The translations under genes were made by a program, and so were the position numbers. Shown here piece after piece: positions 1 through 11,699 of a stretch of 64,000 nucleotides of DNA. Under the pieces are notes generated by a model. It saw nothing but the letters and a program-made list of their open reading frames with translations. It was not told the DNA's origin and made no database searches. Each line of letters opens with the position of its first letter. Within the stretch, counting starts at the first letter, position 1. The DNA is from Sistotremastrum niveocremeum HHB9708 (lineage: Eukaryota; Basidiomycota; Agaricomycetes; Sistotremastrales; Sistotremastraceae). The stretch is taken from contig KV419412.1 in the NCBI GenBank assembly GCA_001630475.1, forward strand, positions 146,867 through 210,866, given 5' to 3'.

Positions 1-3000
1 CGTGTCACCCTTGGTTGTAAACTCTCCACATCGGAGCAGAGCTGAGAACGCGAGACAGCAGGCTGCGTAGATGGGTAGATCGTCTGAGCGGGTGGCGGGG
101 TGCAGTACGGCAAGAATTTGGAGCAGGAGGGGGAGGGTGATGGGTTGCTTGGGTTGGCGGGAACGCTCGCCATGGTAAGCTTTGATACCTCTGATGACCC
201 TCTGAACCATGGCGGATTCGCACGCGGTGAATGGTAGATTGGCATCGACATGAAGGGAGCGGACGTGGGTGAGGTAGGCTTTGATTGTCTTGGGCTGTAT
301 GGACCCGCCAAGGGAGGAGACCCACTGAAGAATGGCACCTTCGGATGCTGGGAGGACGGACCCGTCTGCGTTGTAGAGGTTGTGGATCTTGACATAGTCG
401 AGGAATCGACGTTGGCCTGTAGCGTATGTCCTTCGAGTACTGCCTCCCAATCCGTACCATAAGTACCATGCAACACGCTGATGGAGGTTCCGGTGGACTT
501 GAAACCACCACGCGGGAGGGCTCTCAAGGACGGCTTTCGGTTGAGAGAAGGGGCAAGTTGAAACAAATTAGAATATAAAAAACGAGAACAAGAGTCAGCA
601 AGCGCATTACACGAAGAAGATAACCAAGTAGAAGAGAAAGTGAAGTCGAGACGGCAAGCCAGAAATAAAAAGTCTCGAAGAAGAGACATGGTCGGAGTGG
701 AGCGATTGGTAAGGTTGTTCAGAGCAGCCACAATGGCCTGATTGTCGACATGAAAAACAATGTGATGCCCTGTGAACAGAGGCCCCCATCGAAGGACAGA
801 CTCTAAGACCGCGAGGAGTTCCTTGAATTGGATATCCTTGGAACGGTGCCGACGAGCGACTCGGGTGGCAAACCACATATCACCAAAGACACCTCCAAGG
901 CCTTTGGTACCGCTTGCATCAGTGTGGATGTGCAGTGTAGGTCGATTGGGATTGATGTCGCGGGTGCCATTCCAGGCAGGTGCGAAGGCTCTCCACCAAG
1001 TGATGTCTTCCCTGGCGGACTTAGGAAGTCGTCGACGTGAAAACGGAGATCGGAATGAGGAGGAAAAATCGTAGAGACGGCGGATGAAGGCCCGAGACAT
1101 GGGGATGACCTGAGAGCAAAATTGCAATGTCCCAGTGAGCTCCTGAAGCTCGCGGAGATTACATGTGGATTTGGAGTCCCAAACGTTCAGCAAGTCGAGA
1201 AGCTGCGCAAGCTTTGTGAAGCTGAGGCTGACGGACATGGAGACGGAGTCCATGGTGATGCCGAGGTATTCCATAGATGTCGATGGTCCCTCAACCTTAG
1301 AGGGTTGGAACGATAGGCCGAGACGATTACCCAGCGCCAAGCACCAAGCCAAATATTGGCGGACGTGGTCAGGTTTGGCATCTGGGGCATGAATCTGCAA
1401 GAAATCATCAAGATAATGACGAATTGAAGCCGGAATATGGCGCTCAAGGATCCAGTGAAGGGCCTCGGCAAACAGATTGAAGATGTAGGGCGCAGATCGA
1501 AGGCCGAATGGGAGTACTGTTTCGTAGAAGTACGAGTCATTCCATCGAAACCCAAGGAGATGATGATCTTGAGGTCGAACAGGGATGTGTCGAAATGCAT
1601 CTTTTAAATCAAGTTTGATCATGGTAGAATGCCGGCCGCTCCGCTGAAGATCGCAAACAGCGGATTGAAAGGAGTCGTAAGCAATAGATGCTTCGGAGTC
1701 TGCAATGCCATCATTGACTGAAGAATGAGGTGGCCACGACAGGTGGTGGATTCGACGGGCTTTGGTCGAATGTTTGCGAGTTACTGCACCTAGAGGTGAG
1801 CAACGGAAGTTTGAGAGCGGAGGACTGGCAAACGGGCCAGCAATGCGACCGGCAGACACCTCAGAGGAGATATTTGCATTGACAGCGAGCGAATGTTCGT
1901 GAGCGGAGGGAAGATTAGAGCAATCTTGAAAGCGATCGAGACCAGTAAATCCAACATTAGCTCCATGGTTGATTATATTCATTAGAGTATGTACAAATTT
2001 TCGATCAGGGTAATCGGCGAGCATGGATTCCCAGGCAGAAGCGACGAGCGGCGAGGAGACATGTGAACTCGATTTATTGAACTCCGGGTTGTTAATGCGA
2101 GAATCGGAGTTGGGGCGAAGAGGCGGAATTCGAGGAATGGAAGGCAGAATCGGGAGCTCCTCCTGAGAATGACAGGGACGAGGAGCCGAAGGAGAGCGAG
2201 CGTCACTCGTCCTGCCCAAATTTCATGTGGATTTAGAGGAGCACATGGAGGCTCCGTGGCCTTCTTTTCCACATGTGTTGCACTTATGAGGGCGGCCATA
2301 AGGGCATGGCGTGACGATGCAGGTGCCTTTATTAAAGTTCATGCAGACCCCTCCCCTGGGGGCAGAACTAGAGCCATTCTTGGAAGCGACCTTTCCAGAA
2401 GCGGAGCCAGGGCTAAAAGCCGCAGATCGTCTGAAATGACCAACGACATGCTTGTGGAGGAGATTACTGTCGATATTCTCCCAATTCACGTAGATATCCG
2501 ATGTCATCTCCCGGCGACGTTTAGCATAGAAATCCATGTGATAACGAAGAACCGCTGCCCATTCGTATTCGTTGATGAGTTCCATGAGATGAAGGAGGTA
2601 GGATGACGTATAGCGATGGACGATATGGCTGGTTCCGGAAGTGGATGCAAGTTCGACAAGAATTTTGAAATAAACGATCAAGGGTATGAGGATGGAGTTG
2701 GGCGTGGGGTAGTCCTTGACTGCGATGTCGGACTTGATCTGCAATTGACCACCTTCAAATTCAAGAGTTTGCCGCTCGGCTTTGTCGCGGTAACGAGAGT
2801 CCAGCTTGTAGAAGTCGGCACCACGAAGTTCATGGTTGACGACTTGGGAAAGGACCGCCGTCTCGACTTCGGGAAAGATTGAAAAAAGTGATGGCGGAAG
2901 AGACGCACCTGCTGCAGGGTTTGCTGACAGGGGTCCGACCGTTGCCACCGGAGGGGCTGCAGGAGCTGCGGGGATTGAGTGAGGGAGTGCTGCATGGATC

Positions 3001-3312
3001 GGCTGATGAGTGGCAGGCATAGACGCCTGTGGTAAGACCGGAGGTGGTGCCGAAGGACGAGGCGAAGCGGCCTGATCTCGCTTCGAGAATTCCGCGGCGA
3101 TCAACAATGGGATACTGTCGAGCATGGCTTTGATTGCCGCAGAGTCCAAGGTAGAGGAGGAAGAGCCCGAAGGCTCGCTGCCTTGAGTCTCCGGTGGGGA
3201 CATCTGATCGTCTGATGGGGCTGGTGTACTAGCGGGTGTCTTAATGAATCGGCCGTGAGGACCTCTCAATGTCATGCACTAATGACAAGAGAAAATAAAA
3301 CGAGCTAATATA

Positions 3313-3397
3313 CTGCGAGAGCCGCGTGAGAAGAGGATCAGATGAAGAACTACTACAGACATACCTGCGAGAGCCGCGTGAGAAGAGGATCAGATGA
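3313..3397. repeat. 33-bp direct repeat, two copies 52 bp apart
   Basis: An identical 33-bp segment starting CTGCGAGAGCCGCGTGAG occurs at 3313-3345 and again at 3365-3397. It lies just upstream of the Gag-like frame of the minus-strand retroelement. Short internal and terminal direct repeats (split direct repeats) are a known trait of Ngaro-like elements, so this is probably the 5' terminal repeat system; that assignment is inference. Confidence 0.75.
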
Positions 3398-3422
3398 GAA
3401 TTCTTCTCGCGTCTCGCAGGTA
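3362..3422. repeat. 11-bp perfect inverted repeat around the second direct-repeat copy
   Basis: TACCTGCGAGA at 3362-3372 is the reverse complement of TCTCGCAGGTA at 3412-3422. The right arm is followed at once by TATAAATATG. The hairpin probably marks the outer edge of the retroelement. Confidence 0.6.
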
Positions 3423-3795
3423 TAAATATGCAGAGGAAATGCCACAGTGGCAGAGAACATCAATGCTACGAGAGCCACAGGCGACAAGAAACAATGAAAG
3501 AGGAAGAAAAGCAAAGAACAAAAAATACGAGGCAACCGTGCCGAGGAATGCCGAGACAGCCGATCTCCGCTAAAATTGACCAGAGACAATCCACTTGTCT
3601 CAATCTGGTTTGATGTTCAAACTCCGATTGAGCGCGAACGGCGGTCAAAGAAAGCCGGCAAGGGCACTCATTTGATTTCAACTGATGTTCACGTCTCAAG
3701 ATGGGTCGACGATCGTATATCAGGGCCTGCTTGTCTTTGTGCCCACGCCCTCATCTGAGGGATATTCTTGACTCATTTTCTTCTGCACTTTGGCA
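3423..3795. other. Intergenic, between the retroelement and the first P450 gene
   Basis: No coding frame with family signal is seen. The stretch is purine-rich at 3490-3540 and should contain the promoter of the P450 gene that starts at 3796. Confidence 0.5.
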
Positions 3796-5884
3796 ATGTT
3801 GAATTTCTACGTTTGCGTGGCGATTCTGGGCTTCATAACGTGGCGTATCGTCAAATTGACTGCAGCCTATCTGGTGAGTATTCTATCTCTCGTGAAGCTC
3901 CAGTGTTCTGAACATCGAAACAGCGTATTGGACATATTCCGGGATTCTTCACTCTCTTTGAGCCAACGACCGCGATAGGTGGCTCTATACCTAGCAACTC
4001 CTGGAACCTTGGATTATCGTTTACGTGGCTGAGGAAAGATTATCGTGAGTGTGCTCATTGTCAGACTCATTCCTCTCTGATCATTCGTCTGCTAGTCTAT
4101 AAACAATATCAATCCGAGCTCATCACGATATTTCCGGTCCTCTGGGGCGATTGCAACGTGTACAATTCGTCGCCCGAAGCTGCCCGACAGATTCTTAGCA
4201 CGAACGCACCATGGCACCGACCCGAGAAGGCCATGAAAGCTATCGAGTAAGCGCTCTATTGTGTGGCACATTTGGTTGAAGCGCTCATTCGTCAATAGTA
4301 TCATGGGCCCGAACGTCTTTGCTTCGGAATTCGATTACTGGAAGAAACAGAGGCGAATTGCTTCTCCGGCGTTCAATGCTTCATCGTGAGTGTCCATGTT
4401 ATAATGCAACACAACTATGCTGAATATGCTCTGCAGTTACCGCATGGTTTGGGACGAGACGGCTCGCACTTACCACCAAATGATGTCAAGGCCGGAATGG
4501 AAGTCTAAGGCTGTCGTGAGCGTTGACAATTTCAACGTATACACAAGAAAGGTATTTCACTACAGATGCAATATCGTGCCATGCTGAACTCAGACTGTTC
4601 AGTTGGCATTGTTCATCATCGCGGCTGTCGGCTTTGGTCTTCCTCTGGAATGGGACGAGCCACGATATAACTCTCGCGGTGATATGTCTGCCGAGGAAGT
4701 CATCACTCAGGTTTCGACCAATATCCTGCCGAGATATGCTGTACCCTGGTGGGTGTATTACGTCTTCCCCACAAAGAAGTACGTTTTGCGCTCCTCTCTC
4801 CATCATGCTTAACAACCAACGCTGGCCAGGCTCAAGCTTATCGATTCCGCGTTCAAGAGCATGGAGCTATTGCTGCGCAACCTGATCAAAAAGCGGAATA
4901 CTGAGATGAAGAAGCGTATCGAGCTGAACGAAGACATGGACGAGAGCATCAAGGATGTGTTTGGGCGTCTTGTTCTATCTCAAGTCCAGAATGGAGCCAA
5001 GTTGTCGCTGAATGATCGGGAGATAATTGGGAATTCTTTTATTTTCTTGTTTGCTGGTCATGGTGTGTTCTTACGTTTGCGTCTGAGAATTGAACTCATT
5101 AATGCTACAGAGACGACTGCGCATACGTTATCCGCTACGCTTGCTATGTTAGCTCTTCATGAGGACGAGCAGGAACATGTCTATCAGCACATCAAGAAAG
5201 TGCTTCCGGATGATCGTGCTCCCGTAAGACCTTTCCTCGTCTGACCCTTGATCAAGTGATCATCCTCCTTCAGACCTTCGCAGATTATGACGCTCTGGAT
5301 ACCGTCCTGGCAACATTCTACGAAGCTCTGAGGCTATATCGTGCGTGGTTTTTATGCCCGATGACGTGTTTTCTAACAATGGGTCTCCTCCAGCCCCAGC
5401 GTATATGTTAACGCGAGATAATCATGAGGATACCATCATCGCCACGCCCAGTATCAAGACCCCTGGTGAAACAGCCAAAATTCCACTGAAGAAAGGAACG
5501 ACGGTCATGAGTGATATGGTTGGATTGTGTGAGTGACCCCCTATCAAAATCCCCATAGTTGCCTGACCCGATGTTCATGAAGGTTATAATGAGCGTCTTT
5601 ATCCTGATGCCAAGACATTCAAGCCCAGTCGCTGGTACGGCAATGTCGATCGTGTTTTCGCCTTTGGATACGGCCCTCGCATCTGCTTGGGCATGAAGTT
5701 CGCGACGACGGAGGCAACTGCTTTCTTAACGCTCTTACTTCGTGATTGGAAAGTGGAACTGAATATGCTAGACGGTGAAACTAAGGAACGGTGGAAGACC
5801 CGGATATTGAAGCCCGAACTTGTTATCACCTTGACCTTTGATCAAGTTCCGCTTAAATTTATCAGGCGGCAGGCTTCTGAATAA
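3796..5884 (+). CDS. Cytochrome P450 monooxygenase, clustered family copy 1
   Basis: Eleven exons: 3796-3873, 3924-4044, 4096-4246, 4299-4385, 4437-4551, 4603-4778, 4830-5062, 5111-5223, 5274-5340, 5394-5528, 5583-5884; 525 residues. Residues 1-26 form an N-terminal membrane anchor, so the enzyme should sit on the ER with P450 reductase as electron donor. The I-helix motif is AGHETTA (its first exon junction falls inside it), the K-helix ExxR is EALR, and the heme-binding loop is FGYGPRICLG with the cysteine ligand. The sequence resembles an agaricomycete-specific family (CYP5139-like, tentative). The substrate is unknown. It is a tandem neighbour of copy 2 (6228) and shares every intron position with copies 2, 3 and 4. 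No damage is seen. Confidence 0.93.
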
Positions 5885-6227
5885 ATCAGTCTTTTGTAGT
5901 CCTTAGATTTTGTACTTGTAGATCTCCTATAATCGCTCGAATAAAGGCTTCTTGTCTATTTAGACGAGCGAAACAATGCTAGGCCTTGCATTTTAACCAG
6001 AATCAAACCCTCAGGCCTCAGGCTCTTGAGAATTAACTAGAAATGTGTGCCTGCCGCGGAACCGGAGAACGTTCGCCGGAACCGTTAGACTTTCTCACAA
6101 CCGCTCACCTTCACTTCACTGATCCTGCTGCTGCGCCAGACAGGACTCGTCCCAGCTAGCTGGTTGGATGCTTGCAACATAAACTTGTACATATTCATCT
6201 TCCGCCTTTCTTTCTTGGCCTTTCATC
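5885..6227. other. Intergenic between tandem P450 copies 1 and 2
   Basis: These 343 bp hold the 3' end of copy 1 (AATAAA at 5940-5945 is a possible polyadenylation signal) and the promoter of copy 2. No other feature is seen. Confidence 0.5.
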
Positions 6228-8338
6228 ATGCTTTCGCTGTCTCTCACCCTTTGGGCCTTGGCTATCGCTTCCGTCGTATGGCGTATTTTCGAGATACGTT
6301 CTGCTTACAAGGTATGGCGACGAGAGCTTGCTCTTTTGCTGGTAATACTCACCAAGGTTCCTTGTCCAGCGTATTGGCCACATCCCAGGCTTCATCACGA
6401 CTTTCGGTCCTATGAGCATCATCGGCTCCACTTTACCTCATACTTGGTGGAACGCAGGGCTGTCATTTCCGTGGCATGACAGAGATGGTGAGTCAGTCTA
6501 TGTGCCCAACAATGATAGTAACATTAAACCCACCCTCAGTCTACAAACGCCATCAATCAGAGGTTATATCCATTATTCCACTTCTCTGGGGAGCCCCCGT
6601 CATCTATATCTCCTCCATCGAAGTCGCTAAGCAAATGATGGCGACCAATGCAGCATTTGGAAAACCTCCAGAAGCTTCTAGGGCAATCGAGTGAGCTCGA
6701 GAGCACTGATTTGAATCACCGAATATTGAATTGGCACGAAGGATACTGGGACCGAATATCGTGTCTGCGGATGGGGAGACGTGGAAGAGGCAGCGCAGAA
6801 TCGCAGCACCAGCTTTCAATCAGAAATCGTACGCCATATTCGCCCTATCCTACTCGAGGCCATTCACATATCGTTGATCCCTTAGCTATCAACTCGTCTG
6901 GGAGGAAACGAAACGTTCATTCCTCCAAATGATCGATCATGAAAACTGGGGAGATAAGGACGTTGTCACCATCCCGGACTTCAATACTTATACCCGTAAA
7001 GTCAGTACTCGTCGGTCAAAGTGTTTGACACGAGCTGATTCGTCCCCGCGCAGATCGCCTTGTTCGTCATCTCGGCCTGTGGCTTTGGTATGCCACTTGA
7101 CTGGTCCGAACCCGCTCAGAATGAACGAGGAGAATGGTCGAATCGCGAGATCATCACCCAAGTCTCCCTCAACATCATTACGAAATTCATCGCTCCTGCG
7201 TGGGCTTATAAGCTCATTCCGTCGAAGCAGTACGCGTCTCGGAATCCACCCTAGGCAACGTCGCTAATCTGTTGAATAGCCTGAAGAAAGTGGACCATGC
7301 CTATAAATCTATCGAATCGCTATTGAACCGCTTGATATCATCTCGGGGCGACGAGGTCAAGAAGCGTCGTGCTGCGGATGAGGACCTCGACGACACCGTG
7401 AGAGATGTGTTTGGGCGCTTGGTGCAGGCACAACTTCAAGGAAGCTCGAATCCGAAGATGAGTCTCAGTGACACTGAGATCGTAGGGAACGCATTCTTGA
7501 TGCTGTTCGCTGGGCATGGTGAGTGCAGAAAGCGCTTTACTTCATCATTATCCTGAGGTTCATTTCTGCTCTAGAAACCACTGCACATTCTATGGCTGCG
7601 ACTCTTGCTTTCTTGGCCTTGGACACGAATGAACAGGATAAATTGCTCGCGCACATTCAGGAGGTCGTTCCAGAGGGGAAAGACTTGGTGCTTGATCATG
7701 CCCCAGAGCTTTAGATGACTTTCTCACGCTTTTATTTTTTAGGTTTTCGAGGATTACGACAAGCTCGAGGGTGTACTCGCATGTCTATACGAGGCCATCC
7801 GACTCTTCCGTATGTTCTTCCACCGCTAAGTTACCAATCCTGATGCTGAATCTTTGCTTAGCTGCCGGCTATATACTGTTCCGCGACGCTCGTGAAGATG
7901 TGGTCTTTACGTTCCCGAGTATCAAAAGCCCTGGCCAAGACGACGCCTACCATATCAAGAAGGGAACTTCCACAATTGTGGACATGGTTGGCCTTTGTAA
8001 GTTTCGCCTGATCGCATGGTAGGATCTGACTGACGTCAGTTGCAGGCTATAACGACCGTCTCTATCCCGAACCTCTGAAGTACATGCCAAGCCGTTGGTA
8101 CGGCAATACCGACCGCATCTTTGCTTTCTCAACCGGGCCTCGCACATGCCTTGGAATGAAGTTCGCAACGACCGAAGCAGTGTGCTTCTTGACGCATCTA
8201 CTCAGGGATTGGAGGGTCGAGTTGAATTTGAAAGATGGAGAGACGCCTGCGCAGTGGAAGGAGAAATATATGAAAGCTGACTTTGGTATCACGCTCACTC
8301 TATCAAAGGTTCCGTTGAAGTTCGTGAAGCGGAAGTGA
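6228..8338 (+). CDS. Cytochrome P450 monooxygenase, clustered family copy 2
   Basis: Eleven exons: 6228-6311, 6370-6487, 6540-6690, 6742-6828, 6886-7000, 7054-7229, 7280-7518, 7575-7687, 7743-7809, 7862-7996, 8046-8338; 525 residues. An N-terminal hydrophobic anchor starts MLSLSLTLWALAIA. Motifs seen are AGHETTA in the I-helix (split by an intron), EAIR as ExxR, PSRW and the heme loop FSTGPRTCLG with its cysteine. Exon lengths equal those of copies 1, 3 and 4 except exon 2 (118 against 121 nt) and exon 7 (239 against 233 nt, two extra codons near QGSSNPKMSL). The head-to-tail arrangement with copy 1 suggests origin by tandem duplication. The substrate is unknown, and the enzyme is probably bound to the ER membrane. 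Confidence 0.93.
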
Positions 8339-8579
8339 GCCTTGTATGCATTACGCCCGAATCATTACGTTTAGCCGGCGAGGATCTTATTCATAATTTA
8401 AGCTACGTATCACGGCTTGTTTCGTGCTGAAAGTGATACTGTCCGTCTTCAATAAGTGATGCCCTCTGCCAGCTTTCGCTCGAAATTCGCTCTGGCGATC
8501 TCCGACCTCAGATTAAATTTGCATGGGAATGTCCCAGGGTATCTGGATTAATCAAGATCAGGTCGATTTGGTGACATAA

Positions 8580-10779
8580 CTAGCTCACGTACGCGACTAT
8601 GGATTCATGAAACGTGATGCGATCCAACGATGTCTCTCTCCCTTCTTCGTCGACAGATTTCGATATAGTATAAGTAGCCAAAATCGCTGACACGAAGGCA
8701 AATATGGTGTTCAGAGCAAGATACCTTCCTGGGCATACCCTGAAAGCCCACCAACGTCAGTCAGTCATCCAATAACGGCAACAATTATGAGAACCTTCGG
8801 CCAAATCCAAAGACATAAGTACCCGGGTCGATCGCTTGGCTTTCTTTGGGACCCATGAATCGTTCGGGGTTCAACGTTTCAGGGCTCTCGTAGAGCTCGG
8901 GATCTTGTGTGATACTCCTAGAGAACATTGTGAGGTTCTTCGCTCAATTCCGCTGGCGAACAGACCTACCAAATGTTGGGACAAATCATCGAGTCTTTAG
9001 GAAGATAGACCCCTAGATCCATGGTGAACCACGGAAGGGAAAATACGTATTTAAACTCACCTTGATAGACGTCGTCTTTCAGCAGTCGACGGGGGATACC
9101 TTATCCGGCAATAGGATATTAGTCAACGAAGATAATCACACAGAGAAATGCGAGCGTACCACTTCGAACGGAAGGCAGCCACCTCAAGAGCTCCGTGACC
9201 AAAGCAGTAACGTATGGGAGAGAATCCCTATCGTCAATCTCTGGGAGACGACTGTGGCCAATTACCCTGTCAATCTCCTCCTGCGCGCGCGACTGAACTT
9301 CCGGATTTAGCGCCATGGCAAGGATGAAGATAGCTATCGTCGCGAATGTCTATAGATGCGTTGTTGAATTGCGTGCGGCATCGTACATGTATAAAGGAAC
9401 AACTGACTGTCTCTTCCCCGGCTGAAAGACTGGGACGTCAGGACCTTAGCGGAGAGAGTGAAGGACCTGCGCACCTCCATATAATGTACCGACAGCGAAA
9501 GTGATTGCCTCCTTCAGGGTCTCGCTTTCTTCGGTAGATTCCTGAGGAAGTTCCTTCAAAAGGTCCGCGGCAATCGAAGAAAGTGCTGTTCCGTCCTCCT
9601 AAATGTGTGAGATGCATCAGTAGAAATTCGCGTTGTCATAATGATAGAACTGGACGCACAATCTCCCGCTCAACCTGCTCTATGGGGTCATAAATGAATT
9701 GCATGAGCTTCTTACGTCCAAGTTTTCCTTCTTCCAAGAAGCCGGTGAATGGAAGCCACGCAGGCACATTTTTAACTTCGAAAATTAGTGGAGATTGATT
9801 GATGATATAAGGGAATATTCACGGAAAGGAAGCAGATCAACCAGATATCGACCAGGTTGAACAGCAGTGTTCAGCATATCCATTATCTCGGCGGCATGTT
9901 TGAGATACTGACCAGCGAACGCGATCAGCGATTGGTTGGACGACGAGTAGCAATATATCACTTACTCCGTCATCGGCAGTCAAAGGTTGCCCGTAAATGA
10001 TCGCCACCACAACCTTCGCAGCCATGCTATAAGAGGTTCGGATCGACTTTAATTGCCCTTGAATGAAGGGCTCTAAAATCGCTCACCGACGTAGAGTATG
10101 ATGAAAATTCAGCGGATCCTCAGCAAGACTTTGAAGATATATCGCGGCGGCGAATTCTTGGAGCTTATGATACTTTTGTACTGCCTCGGGTTTCAAGGCC
10201 TGTAGGTCCACTTTGCGATGCGTTCTCAGGGACTTCGTGTATGACATCCAAGTGGTCACCTAAATTCTCTTCTGAGCATCACTTGTAAAAGTAGCAGTAG
10301 GAGATATACGATACCTGGTCCATAGACATCAGTTCTCCAGCCATGGTGAAGACAGGCCGTTCAGAGTAAATAGCTCCACGTTTGTCAAACAGTTCGTTGA
10401 AATACTTCAAGTTGCTAATTGCTATCAGCGATGTACCGAAGGCTCGCACGTGAACTATGGGACCTATTATAGAATTCATCTTCAGCCATTCAGATCGAGA
10501 ATTACTATTACACGTACCGAACTCCCCCCTCCAGTTGGCAAACGTCTTCCAATGATCGACATACGGGATATCCTTAAGATTGCCGATGATGAACTTCGGT
10601 GAGGGCCCAGGAGGTAAGGGTTCGCCGTTAGGGCCTGACAGTCTCGAGAAGCACCGACGCCATAATGAATAGGAGATGAAGAGTGCCACGCAGGCCATGA
10701 ATTGATCCAATACTCGAAAGCTTGTCACCTTCGGAAGCAACTCATGGGACCAGAAGGAATTTAGCTGAACGTTGAGCAT
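8580..10779 (-). CDS. Cytochrome P450 monooxygenase of a different family (CYP64/O-methylsterigmatocystin oxidoreductase-like)
   Basis: Thirteen exons on the minus strand: 10779-10518, 10463-10315, 10259-10087, 10026-9966, 9907-9823, 9775-9660, 9598-9475, 9421-9408, 9349-9160, 9099-9061, 9012-8970, 8917-8795, 8739-8580; 512 residues. After a hydrophobic N-terminus comes the proline-rich hinge LPPGPSPKFIIGNLKDIP. The I-helix AGEETT is assembled across a 14-nt exon. ExxR is ELLR, and the PERF region is NPERFMGP. The heme loop FGFGRRVCPGRYLA is also split by an intron. All motifs are intact, so the gene should be functional. It is not a member of the surrounding family: gene structure and motifs differ. 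It lies between copies 2 and 3 of that family. Substrate unknown. Confidence 0.88.
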
Positions 10780-11699
10780 GACAGGACGGTGAGACTGCGA
10801 AAGAGAAAGAAAATAGGTCGACTCGGCCGAAGAAGTAGACCCTCATCCGCCATAGCTTTTATCGATATCGCTTCCCACACAGAAGAGCATCACTCTTGGA
10901 TTTGATGGATGGATGGGTATAAAGCGCGCGAAATTGTCACTTGATTCGGTCTTGAGAAGCGATAAGAAAGATATAAGTGGTAAAAACTTAACGTCAGACT
11001 TACCATTCGCGTTCCTGCCCAGCAGCTGATCAATTTCTGTTCGGAGTGATCCGAAGTCTTGACCAATGAAGATTCTCCGATACGCTGCTCCAGCTTTAGC
11101 TGGGCAACTGGGGCTTTTTTTTACCGTTCTGAGAGGTAGATTTGCGCACTAGAAGCTCAACGAAATAGCAGTTCGGATTTCAGGCACAGGAAGTTGATAC
11201 AGAAGAACCCGGATATATTTTTGTTCCAACGATCGAGAAGTCCAGCCCATAGTGGAACTTGAATTGGGAAAAATATATACGGTATAAGGCTGGATCAAAG
11301 AGACATTGATGGATCGATGTGTAGGAATCTAAAAGTTTTGATATAGAACGTAGGCCTAGGCGATTCATAAGAGTCTTGAATATATTTAGTATGGGTCAGC
11401 GAACCAGGCATTCACTATTGTTCTGCAAACTGACGCGTCGCTCTTGGTCAGATAACTCGTCTATAGACTACAAGAGAATGTCAGTTCCGAAAAGGCAAGG
11501 AAAATGAAAGCACAGAAGCAGACGTGGAAGAGAATGACACGAACTCCTGTCGGCGATTGAATATTTGATTCCGGACTTTTGATCCCGGAACCGGATTTCG
11601 GCACCACATGCACAACGATTCAACCCAGCAGATAGTACTACTGCCCAAGAAAGTAAAGCGCTACAACAAGAACGAATCCATAGCTCACAAAATGAAGAT
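10780..11699. other. Intergenic between two minus-strand P450 genes
   Basis: About 920 bp with no convincing coding frame. It must hold the promoter of the 8580-10779 gene and the 3' region of the next P450. A run of eight T (about 11115-11122) is the only simple pattern noted. Confidence 0.5.

Larger units (their letters stand above)
1..3422 (-). mobile_element. Tyrosine-recombinase retrotransposon fossil (DIRS order, probably Ngaro-like), cut by the window edge
   Basis: The parts are seen on the minus strand. A Gag-like product of about 350 residues (2223-3275) ends in a CCCH-type cluster followed by a CCHC zinc knuckle. Downstream comes a reverse transcriptase region (about 1000-1650) with the motifs KLDLKDAF, LPFGLRSAPYIFN and YLDDF. 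An RNase H region (about 650-980) includes LHIHTDASG. A tyrosine-recombinase/phage-integrase-like region runs from about 500 to the window start, beginning STRRTYATGQRRFLDYV. Gag, RT, RNase H, recombinase is the order known for DIRS-order elements; Ngaro-like members are common in basidiomycetes. The copy looks broken, with several interruptions in the RT to recombinase part, and it continues beyond base 1. Terminal repeats are described separately. Age is uncertain; the coding signal is still clear, so it is not very ancient. Confidence 0.8.

Noticed and set aside
1187-1600. 137-codon minus-strand frame starting MHFDTSLFDLKIIIS
   Set aside because: It is a shadow of the reverse transcriptase reading in a neighbouring frame of the retroelement fossil.
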